From contig DFLU01000010.1 in the NCBI GenBank assembly GCA_002375495.1, positions 244,315-308,314 of the forward strand: DNA of 64,000 bases. Direction: 5' to 3'. This document shows, piece after piece, positions 35,604-45,448 of this stretch. The translations under genes were made by a program, and so were the position numbers. Source of the DNA: Flavobacteriaceae bacterium UBA3611 (lineage in GTDB: Bacteria; Bacteroidota; Bacteroidia; Flavobacteriales; Flavobacteriaceae). How positions within the stretch are numbered: the stretch's first letter is position 1; each line of letters opens with the position of its first letter. The notes beneath the pieces were generated by a model, which did not search any database, was not told where the DNA came from, and worked only from the letters and a program-made list of their open reading frames with translations.

Positions 35604-36281
35604 ATGGACTATAACACCTTTACTGAAAAAGTGAATCGCTACTTATTGCGAGTAGCCACATTAGAGATTATCTTGTCGATTACACTTGTATTTATGCCTA
35701 TTGCGCTACGCTTTGAAGATGATTGGAGACCGTGGCGCCCTAGTATTAGTGATTATGTTTACACAGAATGTGGACATATCTTTGGAATGTTTTTTACGGC
35801 CGCAGCATTCATGTTTATTTACAATGGAGTGATTTACTTTAAAAAAGAAGCCGAAATTCTAAAATTCCGTTTATCGGAAAAAACAGGAGATAATGAAGCC
35901 TTCAAAATAAATAAGCTGAAAAACAGCCAGCCTCCTGGTGCATGGTACAATATTGTTTTAGGAATTAGCCTACTGCTTGTTATGCTTTTACCGCATTTGG
36001 AAAATATTGTTCTCCATTACATTTTCGCTGTGGTTTTCTTTGCAGGGAGTATTGCACTCATGCTATTTTTAAAAAGTAATGTGCAGCGGGGACTAGCATA
36101 CTTTTTAGCAGGAATTTCTTCAGTTAGTTTGGTATTGCATTTGATACTTGGTTGCAAATACCCTCTTTTCTGGGCTGAATGGGTGGCATTTACCGCAATT
36201 GCCATTCACTATGTGGCAGAAGCCTTGACAAAGATTAAAAGACAAAACAAACTAGATGACATAAAAAAACAGAGCTTATAA
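35604..36281 (+). CDS. Six-helix integral membrane protein
   Basis: The 225-residue protein has about six hydrophobic helices: 17-37, 56-77, 113-128, 132-153, 162-182 and 190-210. The longest soluble part is the 85-110 loop (KKEAEILKFRLSEKTGDNEAF), predicted to face the cytoplasm. Conserved-looking polar residues within membranes include ECGHIFG and HYVAEAL. I do not recognise the family. It starts 12 bases after the metalloprotease stop, so it is the third gene of that operon. Confidence 0.75.
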   Translation: MDYNTFTEKVNRYLLRVATLEIILSITLVFMPIALRFEDDWRPWRPSISDYVYTECGHIFGMFFTAAAFMFIYNGVIYFKKEAEILKFRLSEKTGDNEAFKINKLKNSQPPGAWYNIVLGISLLLVMLLPHLENIVLHYIFAVVFFAGSIALMLFLKSNVQRGLAYFLAGISSVSLVLHLILGCKYPLFWAEWVAFTAIAIHYVAEALTKIKRQNKLDDIKKQSL

Positions 36282-36324
36282 AAAACTTTAATGGTAACTA
36301 TACATATAATAAAGTTCTGAAAGC

Positions 36325-36981
36325 TTAAACAATCCCTTTCACATTTTCATACCCAATCTCCCCAAAACTATTCACCACCTTATCGGCTTGGCTGTAATCT
36401 TGTTCGGTAGAGTGCTTGCTGTTGTAGGCTACGCAGTAGATTCCTGCGGCTTTTGCAGCCTTAATACCATTGGTAGCATCTTCTATGACCATACAGTTTT
36501 CTCTTGGCTGTCCCGCAGCTTCTGCAGCTTTGATAAAAATTTCGGGATGGGGTTTGCTGGCTTTTAGGTCGGCACCACTAATTTTAGTCACAAAATATTG
36601 ATTGAGGTCAAATCTGTCGAAGATTCGGTTAATGTTAGGCATGGATGCCGAGGAGGCGAGTACCAGAGTGAGTCCGTTTTGATAATAGTCTTTTATAAGA
36701 TCCAGAACGCCATCTAATAACTGTAGTGAAGTATCTGTATCGAACAGTTTCTTAAAATGCTTCCGTTTTAATGCCACTAAACTTTCCGCAGAAACCTCTA
36801 AACTGAAATGGTCTACCAGTTGTTTGCAAATGTTGATGGTAGATTGGCCTGTGAAGCCAGTGTACATAGCCTCAGGAACGTCTATGTTCGTGTCTGAAAA
36901 CATCATAAAATAGGCTTTTCTGTGTAGGGGCTCGGTGTCTACAATAACGCCGTCCATATCGAAGAGTACTGCTTTTAGCAT
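36325..36981 (-). CDS. HAD-IA family phosphatase / beta-phosphoglucomutase-like
   Basis: The 218-residue protein has HAD motif I FDMDGVIVDTEP (nucleophile and acid Asp), motif II in LVLASSAS, motif III Lys in KPHPEIF and motif IV IEDATNGIKAAKAAG, with a four-helix C1 cap. This is the beta-phosphoglucomutase/phosphatase subfamily, acting on sugar phosphates or related small molecules. The frame is open 73 codons upstream, but that stretch is a low-complexity repeat (Ser/Leu/Thr bias from GAGTGA-type DNA), so the start at MLKAVLFDMDG is chosen. Confidence 0.85.
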   Translation of the reverse strand: MLKAVLFDMDGVIVDTEPLHRKAYFMMFSDTNIDVPEAMYTGFTGQSTINICKQLVDHFSLEVSAESLVALKRKHFKKLFDTDTSLQLLDGVLDLIKDYYQNGLTLVLASSASMPNINRIFDRFDLNQYFVTKISGADLKASKPHPEIFIKAAEAAGQPRENCMVIEDATNGIKAAKAAGIYCVAYNSKHSTEQDYSQADKVVNSFGEIGYENVKGIV

Positions 36982-37027
36982 TTGATTTTGTTGATTATTT
37001 AGATTGTTTCGCAAATATACAAAGAAT

Positions 37028-37161
37028 AGAGAGGGAGCTGGAAGTTGCAATTCGACAAGCTCAGTGTGACAGAAGTTGGAAGCTCGCTTCGAACCAGACA
37101 AAGTTTGGGCGGGAGTGGAGAGTGAAGAGTGAAGCGTGAGGAGTGAGGAGTGAAGTGTGAA
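37028..37161. repeat. Low-complexity repeats (GGAAGCT blocks and GAGTGAAGA tandem)
   Basis: The left part repeats the GGGAGCTGGAAGTTG...GTTTGGGCGGG blocks also found at 20105-20172. The right part (about 37118-37161) is a degenerate tandem of GAGTGAAGA/GAGTGAGGA units. It separates the HAD and nuclease genes. Confidence 0.65.
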
Positions 37162-37182
37162 CAGTTGAGAGAAAGCATACAT

Positions 37183-37216
37183 AAAAAAAAATCCGCCCAA
37201 TTGCTTGAGCGGATTC
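37183..37216 (-). terminator. Terminator of the nuclease gene
   Basis: AATCCGC (37190-37196) pairs with GCGGATT (37210-37216), with CAA/TTG continuing the stem after a one-base mismatch. On the minus strand it ends in a run of T. Confidence 0.8.
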
Positions 37217-37237
37217 TCTATTCTGAAGTTAGAAGGG

Positions 37238-40200
37238 TTACTTCTTTACAATACGTTTAACTGTACTGTTTGAAGCTCCTTCAATTTGTAGCAAATACAC
37301 TCCAGACGCTAGTTCTGAGAGGTCGATGGTTGCTTGCGCTCCCATATTTGATAAATTGATTGTTCGAATCAATTTTCCGCTTACGTCAAATAACTGCACC
37401 AAAGTTAATGGGCTGTTGGTTCTGTTAAGCAACGTGATTTGGTTGTTTGCCGGATTCGGATAAACGATGATACCGTTGTCAAAATTAGTTTCACCAACTC
37501 CTAATACCAGATCGACTGATAGTTCAAAAGAGCAAGTTGCTTCATTTCCAAAGGCATCTGTAGCAGTTATGGTTACCGTTGTATCACCATCAGTCACCAA
37601 CGTTCCTGCTGCTGGATCTTGAGTGGTAATCGTAACCGGATCGGTACAATTATCTACTGCTGTTGCTTCGCCGGTTGCAAAATAATCTGGTACTTCGTAC
37701 GTACCAGTAACAGGATCGGCTAGAACTGTTTGGTCTGCTGGGCATGTAAGTACAGGTGCAAGGCCATCTACCACGGTTACAAAGGCGGTACAAGCCGAAG
37801 TGTTGCCACTTGCGTCTGCTGCAAAAACAGTTACTTCTACTGGTGTTCCGATATCACTACAATCGAAATCGGTAATATCTACTCCTGTTGTTGCAACACC
37901 ACAATTATCTGTTGCGCTGTCGAAAATATCTGCAGCTGTTATGGTAGCTTCTCCATTTTCATCTAGCGAAACCGTAATATCCATGCATTGAACCACTGGG
38001 TCAATATCGTCGATTACCGTTACTACAGCCATACAGCTATCGGTGTTTCCATCTACATCGGTCACGGTTAAGATTACGTCATTGGTTCCTAAGTTGGTAC
38101 AATCGAAAGTGTCTATATCAATCGAAAGATCTGCGATTCCACAAAGGTCTGAACTTCCACCATCTACTTGTGCTGCGGTAATCGTTACCATACCTGAAGC
38201 ATCTAAAGCCACCGTAATGTCTTGGCAAACTGCTGTTGGTGCCGTTACGTCTTCAACAGTAACAACGGCGGTACAAGTGCCTACATTTCCGTTTACGTCG
38301 GTTACGCTTAACACTACATTATTAGTACCGACATTACTACAGTCGAATGTGTCGTTATCTACTGAAATTGAAGCGACACCACAGTTGTCTGTAGAACCAC
38401 CATCAACATCGGAAGCTACAATGGTTGCGTTACCTGAAGCATCTAGCTGAATGGTAATGTCCTGGCAAACCGCCATTGGCATTTCGTTGTCGGTTACAAT
38501 CACGTTGAACGTACAAGTCGCAGTATTCCCAGCTGCATCGGTTGCGGTAAACTCGATAAGGTTAGTCCCTACTGGGAACATACTACCTGAAGGTAAGCCT
38601 TGTGTTTGCATTACTGAAACGAGGTCTCCATCTGGATCTGTAGCAATTGGGTCTGAGAAATTCGCAATACCACTACAAGCCCCAGGTGTATTGTTCAACA
38701 AAATATCTGCTGGGCATGTAATTGTTGGAGGTGCAGCCAGGTTGATTCCTACAAGTACCGCATCGTGATCTGAAGCTCTGTAAGCATTTGGCTCGTATAC
38801 CGGCAACGCACTCGATTTTCTTTGGAATGAAGGCTCTGTAGGGTCTTGGATGTCGTCATTATAATCGAAAATATTGATTTCATCTGCATTAATATGCCAT
38901 ACCGTAGTTCCTGTAACTTGATTTGCTAAGGTCGTATTCGCCAAGGCATAGTCTAAGTATCCCAATTGTCCATCAAAAACAAAACTGTAGGCACTTGGCC
39001 CTTGATAGTCTTGGATGAGGTCTGCGTAATCATCGGCAGTTCCCATAGTATCATCTGCACCTTGCAAAATGTTATCGATTGGGTCTTCTTTGCTATACGA
39101 GTTTAGGTCACCAATGATTAAGAAATCGGCATCACCACTTCCCGTTGGGTCTGTAGCCAACCAATCTACCATAGCAGCGGCGGCTTCGGCTCTAATGATA
39201 TTACAATTTCCTGCACCATCATTCAAATCTGGATCTCCGTCTGAATCGCATGGTGAACCTTTTGACTTTAAATGATTTACTACGACGGTGAGTGCACCGC
39301 CAGAAGCAACTTCAGTAAAAGTTTGTGCCAATGCCGGACGGTTTCTGTCGTCATTAAAACGTGGGTCTACCGAATTATCTAAAAGGGCAAACGCGCCTTG
39401 AAGACTTATGGTAGCCGTATTGTAAATAAAAGCAACTGCAATTTCATCAGTTCCTATTACACCTGTGTTTACCGCAGCATAGGTGCTTCCGCAGCGCGAG
39501 TTGATACCGTTGGTACCGTTTAAAAGGTCGTTAATAGCTGTGGTACCATTGTTTTCAATTTCTATCAATCCAACGATATCAGCATCGAGTCCGCAAATTG
39601 CCGCAGCAATTTTTTCACGCTGACGGTCTAATTCGGCAATCGAGTTAGCTCCTCTTTCATTTAGTGTGGTGAAATAGTTCAACACATTAAAACTCGCCAC
39701 TTTTACGTCACCACCAACCGCTTCAGGAGCAGCAGGGCGCGGATTCACATTGGTAAAATTGTACGTAAATGCTGGCTCTACAGGTCTAATGCGCCATGCA
39801 TCTGTACCGCTCTGTCCGGCAAAAGACCAATGCATTACTCCGGTAAGGTTGCTAATTTGGTCGCCACCACGTATAAAATTAGTGGTGCTCAATCCTGGTC
39901 TTGGATAGAAATAAGGTTCGTCTGGACCTACATTCGTAGCGTCATTCTGAATGTTAGTATCGTCGTCTAAAATTATACGAGATTGCTCTAGTTGTGTAAG
40001 GTAAGCAGCATATCCAGCTACATCAGGGTCGTTGGTGTCTGTAAATTGCTTTACACGATTGTTAGCGTTCAATACCAATTGGCCGTAACGAGCTAGTTCA
40101 AAGTACTCACTCACAACAAGATCTGTTGTTACCGTGATGAGCATTCCTTCAACCGCTTCAAAAGTGCCTTCAGCATCGGTTGGCGCAGGAGCTGGAAGTG

Positions 40201-42694
40201 TAATAGTTGCAGGAGTTGGTAAGCTGTTTCCTGAACTTACTACGGAAATCGTCCCACCTCCGGAAACATCAATTTGTGTCATTCCGAAGAATTCTTCAGC
40301 CAAACCAGTTACTTCTACTAAATCGCCAAGAGCAACAGCCGTTGGGCAGGTATCGCAATACACAAAAACTCCTTCTGAAGTCATGCTATCTGCATCGGCA
40401 TCGGCATCTTCTTCTTGAATAAAGAAACCACTTAGTTGGTCGTCAGCCTGATATTCACCAACAACAATGGCTTGTACGCGTACTGTGTTGCCGTCTTCAG
40501 GTGATGTAGTTCCTGAGCCTTGCACTTCACTCACTAATGATAGCGGTATGATTACTGGGCCACACACATTGGCAATTCCTGCGGTTTGCGCCGAATTACA
40601 CCATGTATTACTCAAATCTTCAGAAGTTTCGTCATCGCCATTCAAACCATTTCCAGCACCCGTTGTTTCGGCACCTTCGGTTAAGTCTTCACGCTGAAAC
40701 GAATCTCCCCCGCTATGGCCACCAGCTGCTACCACTTCTTGGTTCGCAATAGGAGTGTCATTTGCATAGGTACTCGCAATGGCATCGGCATCTGGACCAT
40801 CTACACTCACGCCTGTTTTGTCTACAGCTTCTGCCTTATCACCCCAAACTACGTAGTCAAGATCGGTTACAAGGTCTGTTTGTCCATCCCAATAAAACAA
40901 GATTGCAACTTCTCCGCTGTTTGTAAGTCCGCCCTGACCGTTAATAGATCCTGGAAGTCCTTCAACCATATCAGGGATAGCATCTGCCGCGCCACCGTCT
41001 TCGTACAATTCGTAGGTAGGTGCTGTTCCGTAGGTGGTAGTATAATTGTCTGAACCATTAATTGCAACAGTTTGATATTCGCCTGCTGCGATGCTTGCTC
41101 CATTCGGGAAACGCGCTAAAAAGTCTCCAAATCCGCCGCCACCAGCATTGGTTCCGGTAACAATATTATAGTAATATGTACCTCCTCCAGCGAAGGTAGC
41201 ATCCGTAATATACACATCGGTGAGGTCTACCGCTGCTGCATTCGGGTTGTAAATTTCGATAAACTCGCCAGCGGTAGGCGTTACTACCACTTCGCTAATT
41301 AGCAATGGCATCAGGCCACCAGCTGGAATTCCTGGAGAACCAACGTCATTTCCAGAGTTTCCGCCACCTGTTGTACTGGTATAACCATTATTTAAAGGAG
41401 TTGTACCACTATCGGTTGAAAGTGCCCAATTGGCACCATCATCATTAGATACAGAAAGATCGGTTAGGTATATAGAAGCTGAATTGTTATCTACAGGCCA
41501 AATTCCAGCATCGTCAAATGCAACGTTGTCGATCACGTTTGCTTGTGTTTGGTTATCTCCCGAATACGAAGCAAAATCTTCCCAGATACCTATGGTATCA
41601 CCTCCATTGTTAAGTGACATGGCACTCCAGTTGGTTACGGCAATTAAATTTACCGTTCCCCAAGCTGCCATAAAATCGGCCGCTGTTATATCGTCTGCAT
41701 TATAGAGTATGGCAGAACCTCCCGCAGGAATAGTTCCTGATGCGATATTTGCTGCACCAAGTGCTACGGAGTTAAAATCGTCTACCACAAATCCAGAAAG
41801 GTCTGCAGTGGTTGCCCCTGCGTTATAAATTTCAATCCATTCCCAATCGTCTTCGTTACTATTCGGGTTGTACATGATTTCAGAAATCACCAATTGTGGT
41901 GCGCCTGTTGTTCCGCTAATAGTAATGTTGTCTATACCCATAGGTTCAGAACCACTCGGAGTTCCTGCCCAGCTCAAGCGAATGGTAACAGAAGTTGCAG
42001 CTTGTCCGTTTAGAAGGGTAGAGGTGTAGGTGTCAAAATTTCCAGTAGTAGGATCACATTTGTCTAATACTCCTATAGCAGTACCACTTCCATCGATAAA
42101 TAACTCTAGCGGGTCATTTTCCGTAGAAATCGTACCTGAATCTAATGGACGATAGGTTTTTGAAGCAGCTTCGTCAGTTTCTGCGCGGAAAATTTCTTGA
42201 AAGAGACCACCGTCTAAAGATGCTTCAATAAGAAAACCATCAGAAGAGGAAGTTTCAAAATCGCCCATGGCAGCAATGTCTATGGCGATGCTTGTTAAGG
42301 TAGCACTTCCGAAGCCATTGAAGGTCCAAGTGGCATTGTTCACACCTACGCCATCCATATCGTTAAGAGCGAAAAATGCTGTGGTGTTTTGACCAGCAAT
42401 ACCTCTTGTATCAGCTGGAAAATTAGAACCGGTCATTGCGCCACTCACATCGGCAGCGGTATCGTCTGCCACATCAAATGGCATTCCGTTACCACCAAGT
42501 TGGCCGTCTACACGCCCAAATACGTCGCCGCCTGTGCCACCACCCGAGAGGTAGTCTGACACATTTGCTGTGGCATTTAAGTTGACGGCGTTTCCGTCAA
42601 AATCTTCAAACCCTAAAGTGGTTTGTCCATACGCGAATGGTATGCACAAAAGGAGGGTTGCTAAATAAATAAAAGGGAGTTGTTTTCTCATCAT
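37238..42694 (-). CDS. Large secreted nuclease with lamin-tail, EEP, HYR-like and T9SS domains
   Basis: The 1818-residue protein begins with a signal peptide (ending PFAYGQ). Two lamin-tail domains follow at about 275 (ISEIMYNPNSNEDDWEWIEIYN core) and 468 (ISEVVVTPTAGEFIEIYN), then a YhcR/ExeM-type OB region near 721 (SEVQGSGTTSPEDG). The endonuclease/exonuclease/phosphatase domain (about 990-1310) has FNVLNYF, EIENNG, VNHLKSKG, GDLNSY and SDHDAV. Then come an HYR domain (about 1328), three close repeats of about 80 residues (1408, 1488, 1568; CQDITVALDASG type) and another HYR. It ends in a Por sorting domain (IIVYPNPANN). It is expected at the surface or released, degrading extracellular DNA (ExeM/NucH family). 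High Asp/Asn content suggests calcium binding. Confidence 0.9.
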   Translation of the reverse strand: MMRKQLPFIYLATLLLCIPFAYGQTTLGFEDFDGNAVNLNATANVSDYLSGGGTGGDVFGRVDGQLGGNGMPFDVADDTAADVSGAMTGSNFPADTRGIAGQNTTAFFALNDMDGVGVNNATWTFNGFGSATLTSIAIDIAAMGDFETSSSDGFLIEASLDGGLFQEIFRAETDEAASKTYRPLDSGTISTENDPLELFIDGSGTAIGVLDKCDPTTGNFDTYTSTLLNGQAATSVTIRLSWAGTPSGSEPMGIDNITISGTTGAPQLVISEIMYNPNSNEDDWEWIEIYNAGATTADLSGFVVDDFNSVALGAANIASGTIPAGGSAILYNADDITAADFMAAWGTVNLIAVTNWSAMSLNNGGDTIGIWEDFASYSGDNQTQANVIDNVAFDDAGIWPVDNNSASIYLTDLSVSNDDGANWALSTDSGTTPLNNGYTSTTGGGNSGNDVGSPGIPAGGLMPLLISEVVVTPTAGEFIEIYNPNAAAVDLTDVYITDATFAGGGTYYYNIVTGTNAGGGGFGDFLARFPNGASIAAGEYQTVAINGSDNYTTTYGTAPTYELYEDGGAADAIPDMVEGLPGSINGQGGLTNSGEVAILFYWDGQTDLVTDLDYVVWGDKAEAVDKTGVSVDGPDADAIASTYANDTPIANQEVVAAGGHSGGDSFQREDLTEGAETTGAGNGLNGDDETSEDLSNTWCNSAQTAGIANVCGPVIIPLSLVSEVQGSGTTSPEDGNTVRVQAIVVGEYQADDQLSGFFIQEEDADADADSMTSEGVFVYCDTCPTAVALGDLVEVTGLAEEFFGMTQIDVSGGGTISVVSSGNSLPTPATITLPAPAPTDAEGTFEAVEGMLITVTTDLVVSEYFELARYGQLVLNANNRVKQFTDTNDPDVAGYAAYLTQLEQSRIILDDDTNIQNDATNVGPDEPYFYPRPGLSTTNFIRGGDQISNLTGVMHWSFAGQSGTDAWRIRPVEPAFTYNFTNVNPRPAAPEAVGGDVKVASFNVLNYFTTLNERGANSIAELDRQREKIAAAICGLDADIVGLIEIENNGTTAINDLLNGTNGINSRCGSTYAAVNTGVIGTDEIAVAFIYNTATISLQGAFALLDNSVDPRFNDDRNRPALAQTFTEVASGGALTVVVNHLKSKGSPCDSDGDPDLNDGAGNCNIIRAEAAAAMVDWLATDPTGSGDADFLIIGDLNSYSKEDPIDNILQGADDTMGTADDYADLIQDYQGPSAYSFVFDGQLGYLDYALANTTLANQVTGTTVWHINADEINIFDYNDDIQDPTEPSFQRKSSALPVYEPNAYRASDHDAVLVGINLAAPPTITCPADILLNNTPGACSGIANFSDPIATDPDGDLVSVMQTQGLPSGSMFPVGTNLIEFTATDAAGNTATCTFNVIVTDNEMPMAVCQDITIQLDASGNATIVASDVDGGSTDNCGVASISVDNDTFDCSNVGTNNVVLSVTDVNGNVGTCTAVVTVEDVTAPTAVCQDITVALDASGMVTITAAQVDGGSSDLCGIADLSIDIDTFDCTNLGTNDVILTVTDVDGNTDSCMAVVTVIDDIDPVVQCMDITVSLDENGEATITAADIFDSATDNCGVATTGVDITDFDCSDIGTPVEVTVFAADASGNTSACTAFVTVVDGLAPVLTCPADQTVLADPVTGTYEVPDYFATGEATAVDNCTDPVTITTQDPAAGTLVTDGDTTVTITATDAFGNEATCSFELSVDLVLGVGETNFDNGIIVYPNPANNQITLLNRTNSPLTLVQLFDVSGKLIRTINLSNMGAQATIDLSELASGVYLLQIEGASNSTVKRIVKK

Positions 42695-42900
42695 GCGAAT
42701 TTCAATTCAGTTAAATAATAAGTACCATTACTACCTCCTATTTTTTAAACGAAGTGGTAGTTTTTTACTGCTGCAAAAGTACTTTTTTTGAAGTGAAATT
42801 CTATGTGATAGTTACTAACATAACGTAGCCTTAATATTCTCTTTATACAAACGTGATTGCGTGGTTGTTAAGGTTATATTTTCAAAAAGCACTGATGTTG

Positions 42901-45354
42901 TTATGATTCATCAGCTCCTGTTTCTCTATTTTTTTTCTTGAATAAAGCGGGTATTTGGTTATAATCTAAGAAGTATTGCACTTTTACTGAAAATATGTGG
43001 GTTATGGGTTGGTCGAACAATGTATTGATGGTGTTTAAGTACGAATCACGTGCTGCATTATCTACATTAAATAATTGGTTTCTATAAAGTGCGGTAAGGA
43101 AACTACCCGGTGCAAATTGCCAAGAATAACTCAAATCGAAATTCCATGTGGTAAAATTGATATCGGGATTGTCTGAAATATTTTCAGTAGTATAACCCGT
43201 CGCGCTGGTTACCGAACCATCTGGTTCTAATGAAAACAATTGTGTGTCATACTTCACCGTTCCCCAGTAGTTTCTTAGCGTAAGTGCAAGCGTGTGATAC
43301 GGATTGAAATTATAGCTCGTATTAAAGGTGTGTTCTATTTCAATGCGTTGACGATCACCAAAAATGACATCGTCGCCTTCTTGGGTTACATAACCTCGAT
43401 CTCCTGTATAATATTCACGATCGAAACCGTAGGAAATAGAAAATTTATCATTGTACCGAAATCTAGGTCTTACACCAAACCAATAATTCACATAATCACG
43501 TTCTTCATCTAGAAAGGTCTCAATACCGGTGTAGAAATTAATTGCGAGGCGCTTGTTGCTATTCGACTCGAACCAACCATTAGTATTAACCCTGTTCTTG
43601 GTCACGAAAAAAGCACCTTCTTTTCTCGGTTCGAAATAATCGAATTGTTCACCCGGATTAAGGTTAAGATTTACTCCAGCGCTGTTTAGTTTTCGAGTGG
43701 TTCCGTTTGCCCAACCTCCAAATCCGAAGCCTGTAAACGTACTCGGATTCGCCAATCTGGTGTAGTTCACGTAGGTTCCTATCGAATAGCGGTTCCATGT
43801 TTCCGTAGGTTCAAAAATACGGTAGCTGGCATCAATTCCGAAGTTGTTGAAATTGTTCCGAAATTGGAGGCCGATGTCATTAATATCATACTTGGTATCG
43901 GCATAACTATGGTCGAAACTATATCTGAATTTTCCATGTGCTTTTCGAATAAAGAAGAATGAGCTATATCCCGTTTCGGTTCCGGTCATTTTATTGACGT
44001 TACTCATCTTCACTTCTGCCCGAATATTATAAGTGTTCCGTTTGTTGAAAATATTTGAAACAAGCCCCGTTACATTTGCATCGCGAAACGAACCTGTTCT
44101 AAATACATTGGTATTGATAATCCCGACCGAGGAGTTGCCATTAAACTGCTGGTCTGCCACAACAATGTTATAGTTGGTAAATGGTTCAACCTCTTCTTTT
44201 CGAAATGTCCCGGTAAGGGTGTCTCTCAGTGTCGCTTTGGTACTTTCAGTAATTGAGTTAAAGATGCCTAGGCCAAGCCCTTTTTTGGTACGTCCCGATA
44301 CCTTAACGGCATTGAGAACTTTTACGGTTTCAGGAGATTCTTCTACCACTTCATTTTCACCTAAGGTAGGCTCAGCTCTCGGGGCACTCCCAATTCTTCT
44401 TGAAAAAAACAGGTTTCCTTTGTTGAAAAGATCGACGCCTTCAGTAAAAAATTGGCGACGTTCTGAAAATGTTTGCTCAAACGGTCCCAAGTTGAGTGAT
44501 ACATTGTCGAAACCAGCTTGGCTAAAATCGGGTATAAGCGTAGCATCTAGCGTGAAATTTTCGGTGAGACCATATTTTACATCGAGTCCGGCATTAAAAT
44601 TAGATTCATGTTCCCCGTCAAATTGTCGTTGCACTGTAGAGACAAAAGGGTAGAAGGCGAGTCGGACTGGAGGTTCCAAGTTTGAGAGACCATTTAGCTC
44701 ACCATGGTACAAACCGATATTTCCTTTGGTGATATCTATGGGGTTCCAGGTGTATTGTGAATCATCTCTTCGGAAACGTCTGTGGAATTGGATACCCCAA
44801 GTGTCTAGGTTGCTGTTATCAAACCGAAGGCAACGATATGGAATTTTCATTTCTACCACCCATCCGTCGTCGTTAATTGTTACGGCGCTGCTCCAGACTG
44901 CATTCCATCCAAAATCTTCACCAATACTGGGATTGGCAATTGCGTCTGCCTGGGTTCCAGATGCAAATACAAAAAACTCTGCATCATTTTGACCGTCGTT
45001 ATTTGGGTTAATCACAAATCCGAAAAAGTCTGATTGCCCAAAATTATCACGACTCGAAAGTTGTTTTGCGATAAGTGTGGGGTCGTCATAGAGATAGGCC
45101 CCGACGTACAATGCCTGATCATCGTAGGTCATTTTTACGATGGTTTTATTAGCCTGGGTGTCTTTTACGCCCATATCTGGCCTAAACTGTATAAAATCTT
45201 TAGCTTCTTCTGCTGTTTCCCAAATGGGTTCGTCCAGGATACCATCAATTTTAGGAGAGGTATCGGTTCTGGTAATTTGAAGTGATTTTTTTTCCTGTGC
45301 GTAATTATTAAAAAATAAGCATAGGATTGCGATTGATGAGAGAAGGATTTTCAT
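42901..45354 (-). CDS. DUF5916 protein with CBM9-like N-terminal domain
   Basis: The 817-residue protein has a signal peptide (about 1-19, ending NNYAQ). A CBM9-like/DOMON-type domain (about 30-220) carries PKIDGILDEPIWETAE, FGFVINPNNDGQND and WVVEMKIPYRCLRF. The remaining 590 residues match DUF5916: a beta-rich region with FSQAGFDN, LGPFEQTFSERRQFFTEG and IGSAPRAEP, ending in a likely outer-membrane beta-barrel. Members are common in Flavobacteria, but the substrate is not known; carbohydrate or metal binding by the CBM9-like part is a guess. It is followed 206 bases later by the nuclease gene; the spacer shows nothing besides a presumed promoter. Confidence 0.85.
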   Translation of the reverse strand: MKILLSSIAILCLFFNNYAQEKKSLQITRTDTSPKIDGILDEPIWETAEEAKDFIQFRPDMGVKDTQANKTIVKMTYDDQALYVGAYLYDDPTLIAKQLSSRDNFGQSDFFGFVINPNNDGQNDAEFFVFASGTQADAIANPSIGEDFGWNAVWSSAVTINDDGWVVEMKIPYRCLRFDNSNLDTWGIQFHRRFRRDDSQYTWNPIDITKGNIGLYHGELNGLSNLEPPVRLAFYPFVSTVQRQFDGEHESNFNAGLDVKYGLTENFTLDATLIPDFSQAGFDNVSLNLGPFEQTFSERRQFFTEGVDLFNKGNLFFSRRIGSAPRAEPTLGENEVVEESPETVKVLNAVKVSGRTKKGLGLGIFNSITESTKATLRDTLTGTFRKEEVEPFTNYNIVVADQQFNGNSSVGIINTNVFRTGSFRDANVTGLVSNIFNKRNTYNIRAEVKMSNVNKMTGTETGYSSFFFIRKAHGKFRYSFDHSYADTKYDINDIGLQFRNNFNNFGIDASYRIFEPTETWNRYSIGTYVNYTRLANPSTFTGFGFGGWANGTTRKLNSAGVNLNLNPGEQFDYFEPRKEGAFFVTKNRVNTNGWFESNSNKRLAINFYTGIETFLDEERDYVNYWFGVRPRFRYNDKFSISYGFDREYYTGDRGYVTQEGDDVIFGDRQRIEIEHTFNTSYNFNPYHTLALTLRNYWGTVKYDTQLFSLEPDGSVTSATGYTTENISDNPDINFTTWNFDLSYSWQFAPGSFLTALYRNQLFNVDNAARDSYLNTINTLFDQPITHIFSVKVQYFLDYNQIPALFKKKNRETGADES

Positions 45355-45448
45355 TGATGGGTTGTTGATTGATATCTAAAAGACCCATTTTAAGTTCTGA
45401 TGTTACAGATTTTATCAAAACAGTAGTCGATTTTAATGCTACAAACCC

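Noticed and set aside
36282..36324. AACTTTA/TAAAGTT inverted repeat between convergent genes
   Set aside because: The stem is short and all A/T, with a long loop, so it is not convincing as a terminator.
36982..37200. N-terminal extension of the HAD hydrolase
   Set aside because: It is low-complexity repeat DNA translated into Ser/Leu/Thr; motif I starts only eight residues after the chosen Met.
38043..38768. Two plus-strand frames of 135 and 105 codons
   Set aside because: They are the complement of the Asp/Val/Thr-rich repeats of the nuclease gene.
44174..44653. 159-codon plus-strand frame
   Set aside because: It is antisense to the DUF5916 gene, has no recognisable fold and has shadow-like codon content.
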